In this document: positions 6,366 through 11,493 of the stretch, piece after piece | Position numbering within the stretch: the first letter of the stretch is position 1 | How the letters are laid out: every line of letters starts with the position of its first letter | Position numbers and translations under genes: made by a program | Notes under the pieces: model-generated | The model's input: the letters and a program-made list of their open reading frames with translations, nothing else | Databases searched by the model: none | Told to the model about the DNA's origin: nothing | Assembly: GCA_030151135.1 (NCBI GenBank) | Contig: JASLEQ010000063.1 | Coordinates: forward strand, 1 to 11,493 | From: Candidatus Sulfotelmatobacter sp. | GTDB lineage: Bacteria > Acidobacteriota > Terriglobia > Terriglobales > SbA1 | Direction of reading: 5' to 3' | DNA length: 11,493 nt

Positions 6366-7691
6366 TTGAAAAAAGGCAAGACTGCGGTGATTGTCGGCGC
6401 CCAGTGGGGCGACGAGGGCAAAGGCAAAATCGTCGACGTTCTCTCCGAGAACTTCTCCGTCGTAGCCCGTTATGCCGGCGGACATAATGCCGGCCACACC
6501 GTCATCATCAACGGCAAAAAATTTATCCTGCAGCTCGTGCCGTGCGGCGTATTGCGCCGCGGGTGCCGGAGCGTCATCGGCAACGGGGTCGTCCTCGATC
6601 CGCTCGCTTTTCTAAAGGAAGTCGGCGCTCTGCGCGAAGCCGGAGTTCAGGTCGACGGCACTCTGTTCGTTTCCAATCGCGCACACGTCATTCTGCCGTA
6701 TCACCGGATGATCGAACTCGCCGCCGAGAATGCTCCGGGACGGGTCAAGATCGGTACGACGTCTCGCGGCATCGGGCCGGCTTACGAAGACAAAATGGGC
6801 CGACGCGGACTCCGTGTCGCCGACCTGCTTGATCTGAAGCTCCTGAAGAAGCACATCGAAAACGCCGTGCGCGAGAAGAACATGATCGTGCACGCGCTTT
6901 TCAATTCCGAACCGGTCGACGCCGACAAGATGTACGCCGAGTACGCCCAGGCTGCAGAAAAAATCGCGCCCTTCGTCACCGATACTGCCATGCTTCTGAA
7001 CCAGGCACTCCGACAGGGCGAGGCGATCCTGTTCGAAGGCGCCCAAGGCACCATGCTCGACATCGATCACGGCACCTACCCGTTCGTGACCTCGTCGAGC
7101 GCGACGTCCGGCGGCGCTGTCACGGGCACCGGAGTCGCTCCTAATGCGATCGATTCTGTCATCGGCATCACCAAGGCATATTGCACCCGTGTCGGCGAAG
7201 GCCCGTTCCCCAGTGAAGAGAAAGGCGAGGCTGGCGACAATCTGCGCAAGCGCGGCAACGAATACGGGGCCGTGACCGGACGCCCGCGCCGCACTGGATG
7301 GCTCGACATCCCTCTGCTGCGCTACTCCGGCATGATCAACGGCACCGACTGGCTGGTCGTCACCAAGCTGGATGTGCTCGACGAGCTCGCCGAAATCCCC
7401 GTTTGCGTCGGTTTCAAAATCGACGGCAAGGAAACGGCGGAACCTCCAGCGGAAGCCAGCGGGTTCGACAAAATCGAATGTATTTATACGAAGATGCCGG
7501 GCTGGCGCACTTCGACGGAAGGCATTACCGAGTACGACAAACTCCCCAGGCAGGCCCGCGACTATCTCGATTTTGTAGCTCGGGAAACCGACGCCAAGAT
7601 CGGCATGATCTCCACCGGTCCCGACCGTGACCACACCATCCTGGTGGACGAATTCATTACGCAGTTGAAGGTCGCCGCGAAGAAAGCCTAG
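6366..7691 (+). CDS. purA: Adenylosuccinate synthetase
   Basis: Cytoplasmic enzyme joining IMP and L-aspartate with GTP hydrolysis to give adenylosuccinate, the first committed step from IMP to AMP. From the TTG at 6366 it has 441 residues, close to the ~430 of the family. All signatures are present: GAQWGDEGKGK (11-21) with catalytic Asp16; GGHNAGHT (38-45) with catalytic His44, the 28-residue spacing matching E. coli Asp13/His41; TTSRGIGPAYEDK (131-143) for IMP binding; EGAQGTMLDIDHGTYPFVTSS (224-244); GNEYGAVTGRPRRTGWLD (297-314); the guanine-binding TKLD (333-336); and STGPDRDHT (416-424). The N-terminus after TTG (KKGKTAVIVGAQWG) aligns with the family's first strand, supporting that start over the upstream GTGs. 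The ABM-protein gene follows after 44 bp and may share the transcript. Confidence 0.97.
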   Translation: MKKGKTAVIVGAQWGDEGKGKIVDVLSENFSVVARYAGGHNAGHTVIINGKKFILQLVPCGVLRRGCRSVIGNGVVLDPLAFLKEVGALREAGVQVDGTLFVSNRAHVILPYHRMIELAAENAPGRVKIGTTSRGIGPAYEDKMGRRGLRVADLLDLKLLKKHIENAVREKNMIVHALFNSEPVDADKMYAEYAQAAEKIAPFVTDTAMLLNQALRQGEAILFEGAQGTMLDIDHGTYPFVTSSSATSGGAVTGTGVAPNAIDSVIGITKAYCTRVGEGPFPSEEKGEAGDNLRKRGNEYGAVTGRPRRTGWLDIPLLRYSGMINGTDWLVVTKLDVLDELAEIPVCVGFKIDGKETAEPPAEASGFDKIECIYTKMPGWRTSTEGITEYDKLPRQARDYLDFVARETDAKIGMISTGPDRDHTILVDEFITQLKVAAKKA

Positions 7692-7701
7692 AATGTGTCA
7701 C

Positions 7702-7717
7702 CCGGCGCGTCCGCCGG
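7702..7717 (+). other. Small GC-rich hairpin between purA and the ABM gene
   Basis: CCGGCG, loop CGTC, CGCCGG: a perfect 6-bp stem starting 10 nt after the purA stop and ending 3 nt before the next Shine-Dalgarno. There is no T-run, so it is not a classical terminator. It could stabilise the purA 3' end or tune coupling between the two genes. Confidence 0.4.
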
Positions 7718-7735
7718 CGCAAGGAGAGTACGCAG

Positions 7736-8023
7736 ATGGTGGTGTTGGCTGTCACCTGGATGGCAAAAGTTGGGCACGAAGCTGATGTCGCGAATCTCTT
7801 CCAGAAACTGACCGAACATTCCCGCAAGGAACCCGGCTGCGCGATGTACCAGGTACATCGCCACAAAACCGAGCCGCGCCGCTTCTTCATCTACGAGCAA
7901 TACAAAGATGACGCGGCCCTGGAAGCTCACCGAGCCGCCCCGCACTTCCTGCAACACGCCAAAAAAGATCTTCCAAAAATCGCCGATCGCGTAGAAGGGC
8001 ACCTGTTCGAACCGTTGGGGTAG
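7736..8023 (+). CDS. Antibiotic-biosynthesis-monooxygenase (ABM) domain protein, putative quinol monooxygenase
   Basis: Encodes 95 residues, the size of a single ABM ferredoxin-like domain. The pattern is typical of the YgiN-like group: an N-terminal strand (VVLAVTWMAKVGHEADV), a helix (18-31), EPGCAMYQVHRHKTEPRRF (32-50), the strand FFIYEQYKD (50-58), the helix ALEAHRAAPHF (61-71) and a C-terminal strand with GHLFEP. Such proteins dimerise and either oxidise quinol-like aromatics without cofactor or have unknown roles. An AAGGAG Shine-Dalgarno (7721-7726) stands 9 nt before the ATG, the best ribosome site in the window. The gene follows purA by 44 bp on the same strand, probably as a downstream cistron. 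No functional tie to purine synthesis is evident. Confidence 0.85.
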   Translation: MVVLAVTWMAKVGHEADVANLFQKLTEHSRKEPGCAMYQVHRHKTEPRRFFIYEQYKDDAALEAHRAAPHFLQHAKKDLPKIADRVEGHLFEPLG

Positions 8024-8039
8024 AGCGTCCGCTCTGGTT

Positions 8040-8070
8040 CCCATGTCTCGCAAAAAAGGCGAGACATGGG
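8040..8070. terminator. Perfect 12-bp hairpin between convergent genes (terminator or dispersed palindrome)
   Basis: CCCATGTCTCGC, loop AAAAAAG, GCGAGACATGGG: a 12-bp perfect stem midway between the ends of the ABM gene (8023) and the DUF1161 gene (8102). A smaller hairpin AGAGC-gtcc-GCTCT (8022-8035) precedes it. The position suits a bidirectional terminator, but no T-tract follows on either strand. The 'gcgagacatggggcat' text resembles an intergenic element I recall from acidobacterial genomes, so it may instead be a dispersed repeat. Confidence 0.6.
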
Positions 8071-8101
8071 GCATCCCCAAAATCTCCTTGGCTCTAAATC
8101 C

Positions 8102-8398
8102 CTAGTGCGGGTTCTTGTCTTCCGCAGGTTGGCTTACCGCAGCAGTGCCTCGTGTATAGATCATGCTCTTCGTTCCACCGTCGCAGGTACCGACTACTTT
8201 CCCGTCACCTTCCTTGCCTTTGTCGACTGCGTTCAGCGTATAGGCGGCCACGCCCTTCGCATCCAGCTTCTTGCTGATCTCCGCCTTAAGATCGTCGCAC
8301 GATTTCCTCGCTGCAGGAGCGCTAGCAGCACTCGAATCCGTTTGCGCGAGACTGTACGTACACGCGAGCAGCAAACCAGCCAAAATCCAGCTTTTCAT
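8102..8398 (-). CDS. Secreted DUF1161 domain-containing protein
   Basis: Encodes 98 residues from the ATG at 8398. Residues 1-18 (KSWILAGLLLACTYSLA) form a signal peptide with probable cleavage SLA-Q; an LLAC at 10-13 makes a lipoprotein less likely but possible. The mature part matches DUF1161: KSCDDLKAEISKKLDAKGV (32-50), YTLNAVDKG (53-61), then GKVVGTCDGGTKSMIYTR (66-83). The two mature cysteines, Cys34 and Cys72, are placed to form a disulfide in the periplasm. The tail (84-98) is Ala/Pro/charged and looks disordered. Family members are small periplasmic proteins of unknown function. The frame is open up to 8443, but the later ATG starts the signal peptide cleanly and has an 'gcgagg' 6 nt upstream. 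It is the last gene of the leftward group. Confidence 0.8.
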   Translation of the reverse strand: MKSWILAGLLLACTYSLAQTDSSAASAPAARKSCDDLKAEISKKLDAKGVAAYTLNAVDKGKEGDGKVVGTCDGGTKSMIYTRGTAAVSQPAEDKNPH

Positions 8399-8406
8399 GG
8401 GAAACC

Positions 8407-8426
8407 TCGCTTTCGAGCGAAGTATA
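8407..8426 (-). promoter_or_regulatory. Candidate -10 box and short leader hairpin of the DUF1161 gene
   Basis: On the minus strand TATACT (8426-8421) is 5 of 6 to TATAAT and lies about 22 bp before the ATG. It is followed at once by a 5-bp hairpin TCGCT-CGAA-AGCGA (8420-8407) that abuts the Shine-Dalgarno. No good -35 is seen. If used, the leader would be only about 16 nt, starting inside the hairpin. Confidence 0.3.
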
Positions 8427-8483
8427 ACGACGAACCAGTCCAAAAGATGAATTACGGGGGTAACAAGCAGCGGAACGAAGTAA

Positions 8484-8681
8484 TTACCTCGGGGGCGCCT
8501 TATCGATCATTAACTCGCCGCCCGACGCGTAGCTCTCTTTCGACACTTCATTGAAGGTCACGACAATGCCCTCGCGACGTGCTCCGGCCTCTTCGACCAG
8601 AGTGTCGGTGATGCGCCGAGCGATCTTTCGCTTCTGCTCCGCCGAGCGCCCGGCCAGCATCGTGATTTGTACAACAGGCAT
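8484..8681 (-). CDS. 4-oxalocrotonate-tautomerase-family protein
   Basis: Encodes 65 residues beginning Met-Pro, the arrangement the family needs: Met removal exposes Pro1 as the catalytic base. The sequence aligns without gaps to 4-OT: PVVQITMLAGRS (Pro1, Arg11), EQKRKIARRITDTL (14-27), then FNEVSKESYASGGEL (42-56, Tyr50 at the Phe50 position). Arg39 of 4-OT, which binds the substrate carboxylate, is Val here, so the true substrate is probably not 4-oxalocrotonate. The product should be a small cytoplasmic hexamer or dimer. The frame is open upstream to 8747, but only the Met-Pro start makes sense. No strong Shine-Dalgarno is visible. It lies 78 bp after the end of ndk on the same strand and may be read through from it. 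No aromatic meta-cleavage genes are nearby. Confidence 0.85.
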   Translation of the reverse strand: MPVVQITMLAGRSAEQKRKIARRITDTLVEEAGARREGIVVTFNEVSKESYASGGELMIDKAPPR

Positions 8682-8759
8682 AGAGTGAACCGTGGCGCGC
8701 CGCGAGCATCGGCCTACCCGGTCGAGCCCGCCCGCCAAGAACCGCACAACGTCAGCCGG

Positions 8760-9185
8760 CTACTTCGCCAGCTCATACCCCGCAAAGAAGAAGCTCAACT
8801 CAAACCGAGCCGTCTCTTCCGCATCCGAACCATGAATGGCGTTGAACTCAATATTCGTCGCCCACTTCTTGCGGATGGTTCCTTCTTCGGCGCTCGCCGG
8901 ATTCGTCGCACCCATCAGTTTGCGCAGGTCGGCAATGGCATTTTCCTTTTCCAAGGCGAGGGCCACAATCGGTCCGCTCGACATGAAATCGGTGAGCGAG
9001 TTGTAAAACGGACGGCTGGCGTGCACCGCGTAAAACTGTTCGGCCTGATGCTTAGAAATCTGCAGCATCTTCATGGCAAGAATGCGAAATCCATTCTTCT
9101 CAAACTGCTCAATGATGTCGCCGACAGCGTTCTTCCGCACGGCGTCCGGCTTGATAATGGTCAATGTGCGTTGCAAAGTCTTCAT
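8760..9185 (-). CDS. ndk: Nucleoside diphosphate kinase
   Basis: Cytoplasmic enzyme that moves the gamma-phosphate from ATP to other (d)NDPs through a phospho-histidine. It encodes 141 residues, the usual length. Signatures: [11 protein letters not shown] (6-16, Lys12), the Kpn-loop region [20 protein letters not shown] (60-79), Arg105 (TIRKKW), and the active-site NAIHGSD (115-121) with His118. The start is the ATG at 9185, giving [15 protein letters not shown]. An AAGGA lies 13 nt upstream, farther than usual. The frame remains open to 9293, but that extension is basic and unlike the family. sucD ends 141 bp upstream on the same strand, so ndk may be the third gene of a sucC-sucD-ndk unit, or have its own promoter in the gap. 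NDK and succinyl-CoA synthetase are linked through NTP exchange. Confidence 0.95.
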   Translation of the reverse strand: MKTLQRTLTIIKPDAVRKNAVGDIIEQFEKNGFRILAMKMLQISKHQAEQFYAVHASRPFYNSLTDFMSSGPIVALALEKENAIADLRKLMGATNPASAEEGTIRKKWATNIEFNAIHGSDAEETARFELSFFFAGYELAK

Positions 9186-9326
9186 AGAGGATGATCGTTC
9201 CTTGATAATTTTTAAGAAGAGCTCGTTTTCCAGCCAAGCCAGAGTAACGGATTTGAAAGGGCGCGCCTTAAATTTGCGCCGTCTCAGTGCCAACCAAATT
9301 GTGCTTTAGCCCCTGAGGTTCGACCT

Positions 9327-10205
9327 TTAAGCGTTTACGCCAATCGCCGCCGCCAAAGTCTCCCCAATCGCCGCCGGTGACTTCGCGACCTTAATTCCAG
9401 CGGATTCCAACGCCTTCATCTTCTCGGCGGCCGTTCCCTTGCCGCCGGAAATGATCGCGCCCGCATGTCCCATCCGCCGTCCGGGAGGCGCCGTCTGCCC
9501 GGCAATGAATCCCACGACCGGCTTTTTCATATGCGACTTGATGAACTCCGCTGCAGTCTCTTCCGCATTGCCACCGATCTCGCCAATCATGATCACGGCC
9601 TCAGTCTCGGGATCGCGATTGAACAAATCCAGCGCATCCACAAACGTCGTCCCAATAATCGGATCGCCGCCAATCCCGATCGCCGTCGACTGTCCAATCC
9701 CGCGCTGCGTCAACTGATGCACTGCTTCGTAGGTGAGCGTCCCAGAGCGCGAAACGATCCCAACATTTCCTTCTTTGTGAATCGATGCGGGCATGATTCC
9801 AATCTTGCATTTCCCAGGTGAAATAATTCCGGGACAGTTCGGCCCAATCAGCCTCGACCGCCGCGTCTGCAAGAATTCCCACGCGCGCACCATGTCGAGC
9901 GTCGGGATCCCTTCTGTGATGCAGACGATGAGATCGATCTCCGCATCGGCGGCTTCCATAATCGCGTCCGCGGCAAACGGTGGGGGCACAAAAATCACAG
10001 AGGCGTTCGCTCCGGTCTTATCGACAGCCTCGGCGACGGTATTGAAAATCGGCCAACCCTCGTGCGTGGTCCCGCCCTGTCCCGGAGTCACGCCGCCAAC
10101 ACTTTGTGTCCCATACGCCTGACTTGCCTTCGCGTGAAATGTTCCCTCGCGTCCAGTCAGTCCCTGCACCACTACTCTCGTATCTTTATTAACCAGGATT
10201 GCCAT
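9327..10205 (-). CDS. sucD: Succinyl-CoA synthetase (ADP/GDP-forming) alpha subunit
   Basis: Alpha subunit of the TCA-cycle enzyme that converts succinyl-CoA to succinate with NTP formation; it binds CoA and carries the phospho-histidine. It encodes 292 residues, the usual length. Features in order: [20 protein letters not shown] (5-24) of the CoA-binding Rossmann domain, GGVTPGQGG (37-45), ITEGIP (96-101), [19 protein letters not shown] (121-139), [10 protein letters not shown] (152-161), [10 protein letters not shown] (177-186), GEIGG (208-212), and [15 protein letters not shown] (245-259) with His247 at the phosphorylated position. It is downstream of sucC by 89 bp and certainly co-transcribed in concept. 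Its Shine-Dalgarno lies in the loop of a hairpin that touches the ATG (see the separate entry). Confidence 0.97.
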   Translation of the reverse strand: MAILVNKDTRVVVQGLTGREGTFHAKASQAYGTQSVGGVTPGQGGTTHEGWPIFNTVAEAVDKTGANASVIFVPPPFAADAIMEAADAEIDLIVCITEGIPTLDMVRAWEFLQTRRSRLIGPNCPGIISPGKCKIGIMPASIHKEGNVGIVSRSGTLTYEAVHQLTQRGIGQSTAIGIGGDPIIGTTFVDALDLFNRDPETEAVIMIGEIGGNAEETAAEFIKSHMKKPVVGFIAGQTAPPGRRMGHAGAIISGGKGTAAEKMKALESAGIKVAKSPAAIGETLAAAIGVNA

Positions 10206-10225
10206 ATAAGTGCGTCCTCACTTAT
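10206..10225 (-). promoter_or_regulatory. Hairpin with the sucD Shine-Dalgarno in its loop
   Basis: Read on the minus strand: ATAAGTG, loop AGGACG, CACTTAT, then the sucD ATG immediately. The stem is a perfect 7 bp, and the loop carries AGGA, the sucD Shine-Dalgarno. The start codon directly abuts the stem. The structure would affect translation initiation of sucD relative to sucC. Confidence 0.55.
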
Positions 10226-10248
10226 GAAACTTTCGGGTACTCACCGTC

Positions 10249-10267
10249 AATCGCGCGGTCGGCGATT
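10249..10267 (-). other. Small inverted repeat in the sucC-sucD gap
   Basis: AATCGC, 7-nt loop, GCGATT: a perfect 6-bp stem 27 bp after the sucC stop in the transcript direction. No T-run follows on the minus strand, so it is not a clear terminator. It may protect the sucC 3' end or act with the sucD hairpin 23 bp further on. Confidence 0.35.
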
Positions 10268-10294
10268 TTAAGGTGCGAATCATATCTCAGTCCG

Positions 10295-11491
10295 TTATCG
10301 CCACTCAGTCACGCCCAAAGTCCCGCGAGCCGCAGCGACAACCTTGTCCGCTGCATCTTTCATCGTGTCGGTCACGACGAAGTTGAAGCCGGAGTTCTGA
10401 AGGATCTTCTTTCCTTCGTCCACATTTGTTCCTTCGAGCCGCAGCACGATCGGCAACTTGATATTCGTCTTCCGTGCCGCTTCCACCACGCCGGTCGCAA
10501 GCGTATCGACGCGCAGGATGCCGCCAAAGATATTGATCAGCACCGCCTTCACATTCTTGTCGCTCAGCAGGATCTCGAACGCATGTGCGACCTGGTCCGA
10601 GCTCGCGCCGCCGCCCACATCCAAAAAGTTCGCCGGCATCCCACCGGCGTACTTGATGATGTCCATGGTTGCCATCGCCAGTCCGGCGCCATTTACCATG
10701 CAGCCCACGCTGCCATCGAGTTTGATGTAATTCAGGCTGTACTTCGACGCTTCTACTTCTAGCGGATCTTCTTCGGTAATGTCCCGCAGTTCACGCAAAT
10801 CGGCGTGCCGGAACAGCGAGTTATCGTCGAAATTTATCTTCGCATCGAGCGCGAACAGGCGCCCATCGGTCGTCGTAATGAAAGGATTGATCTCCAGCAG
10901 AGAAGCGTCCGTCTCCAGAAAGGCTTTATACAGAGACGTCAGGAACTGCACTGCCGGAGCAATTTGCTTCGGCCCCAGCCCGAGTTTGAACGCAATCTTC
11001 CGCGCCTGAAATGCTTCCAGCCCCATTCCCGGATCGATGTGCTGTTTCAAAATCGCATCGGGATTTTCGGCAGCCACCTGCTCGATTTCCATGCCGCCCG
11101 CCGCCGAAGCCATAAATACCGGCTTACCTTCGGCGCGATCCACGAGAATTCCGAGATACAGCTCCTTCTCGATCGGCAGCGTCTCTTCAATCAGCAGTCG
11201 CCGGACAATTCGTCCCTCCGGCCCAGTCTGATGAGTGATCAGCTTCATCCCAAGCATCTTGCCGGCGAGATCGGCCGCCTCATCCACCGACTTCGCAATC
11301 TTCACGCCGCCGCCCTTGCCGCGTCCTCCAGCGTGAATCTGCGCCTTCACCACCACGCCGCTTGACCCGGAGTCGAAAAGCTCTTTCGCAACCGACTCGG
11401 CCTCTTCCCGCGAAGTCGCCATCGACCCACGCGGCACGCTCACACCATACTTCCTTAGGTTTGCCTTTGCCTGATACTCATGAATTTTCAT
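10295..11491 (-). CDS. sucC: Succinyl-CoA synthetase (ADP/GDP-forming) beta subunit
   Basis: Beta subunit with the ATP-grasp nucleotide-binding domain and the C-terminal domain that meets the alpha subunit. It encodes 398 residues, about ten more than the E. coli protein. Features: [17 protein letters not shown] (1-17), [19 protein letters not shown] (46-64) of the ATP-grasp fold, the metal-binding LEINPF (199-204) and [14 protein letters not shown] (216-229), [11 protein letters not shown] (267-277), [14 protein letters not shown] (283-296), NIFGGI (320-325) and [11 protein letters not shown] (354-364). The start ATG is two bases from the window end, so its ribosome site and promoter lie outside. 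The gene itself is complete. It is the first visible gene of a leftward sucC-sucD(-ndk) cluster. Confidence 0.97.
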   Translation of the reverse strand: MKIHEYQAKANLRKYGVSVPRGSMATSREEAESVAKELFDSGSSGVVVKAQIHAGGRGKGGGVKIAKSVDEAADLAGKMLGMKLITHQTGPEGRIVRRLLIEETLPIEKELYLGILVDRAEGKPVFMASAAGGMEIEQVAAENPDAILKQHIDPGMGLEAFQARKIAFKLGLGPKQIAPAVQFLTSLYKAFLETDASLLEINPFITTTDGRLFALDAKINFDDNSLFRHADLRELRDITEEDPLEVEASKYSLNYIKLDGSVGCMVNGAGLAMATMDIIKYAGGMPANFLDVGGGASSDQVAHAFEILLSDKNVKAVLINIFGGILRVDTLATGVVEAARKTNIKLPIVLRLEGTNVDEGKKILQNSGFNFVVTDTMKDAADKVVAAARGTLGVTEWR

Positions 11492-11493
11492 AA

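Noticed and set aside
6612..7634. Long minus-strand frame of 340 codons inside purA
   Set aside because: Shadow of purA, whose complete set of catalytic motifs is on the + strand.
8066..8554. Plus-strand frame of 162 codons beginning in the 8040-8070 hairpin
   Set aside because: Overlaps the DUF1161 gene on the opposite strand and starts inside the palindrome; low-complexity Arg/Ser translation.
9186..9326. Possible terminator between sucD and ndk (GGCGCGCC palindrome region)
   Set aside because: The G/C palindrome near 9261-9268 has no stable longer stem with a T-run on the minus strand.
1..11493. CRISPR array, transposon ends, toxin-antitoxin, retron or other defence genes
   Set aside because: No regularly spaced repeats, transposase, reverse transcriptase, nuclease or toxin-like small gene pair was found on either strand.

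Overview
The window is a stretch of ordinary-looking chromosome from a moderately GC-rich Gram-negative bacterium. Several things suggest Acidobacteriota, of the Koribacter/Terriglobia type: a small HTH protein with the 'GWKQISEFLG...W...GMPVRR' pattern common in that phylum, a Tat-exported enolase-superfamily enzyme next to a secreted RraA-like protein, a large secreted alpha/beta hydrolase, frequent weak Shine-Dalgarno sequences, and a 'gcgagacatggggcat' hairpin. The phylum call is inference from these features, not from a search.

Layout. 91-2100 (+) is a secreted alpha/beta-hydrolase-domain protein. It meets tail to tail a small HTH protein (2160-2516, -). A complete tRNA-Arg(TCT) with encoded CCA lies at 2586-2662 (+). 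From 2797 to 5323 there is a divergent pair: a Tat-exported enolase-superfamily enzyme (-) and a secreted RraA/HMG-aldolase-like protein (+), separated by about 220 bp that holds a 14-bp tandem duplication and a plausible promoter. 5447-6112 (-) is a DUF2461 protein. purA (adenylosuccinate synthetase, from a TTG codon at 6366) and a small ABM-type monooxygenase follow on the + strand. A perfect 12-bp hairpin at 8040-8070 separates them from five leftward genes: a DUF1161 secreted protein, a 4-OT-type tautomerase, ndk, sucD and sucC. sucC is complete, with its start codon two bases from the window end.

How the genes work together. sucC-sucD encode both subunits of succinyl-CoA synthetase (TCA cycle, substrate-level phosphorylation). 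ndk beside them encodes nucleoside diphosphate kinase, which exchanges the gamma-phosphate among NTPs. purA consumes GTP in AMP synthesis. The right half is therefore core energy and nucleotide metabolism. The left half looks like accessory catabolism outside the cytoplasm: three of its proteins carry export signals, and the enolase-superfamily/RraA pair has the chemistry expected for dehydrating and then cleaving or decarboxylating a sugar acid.

I see no CRISPR array, transposase, phage gene, integrase or clear defence system. The most interesting signals are the exported dehydratase/aldolase-like pair, a hairpin that places the sucD Shine-Dalgarno in its loop directly before the start codon, and several small repeats. 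I found no convincing entirely new system.
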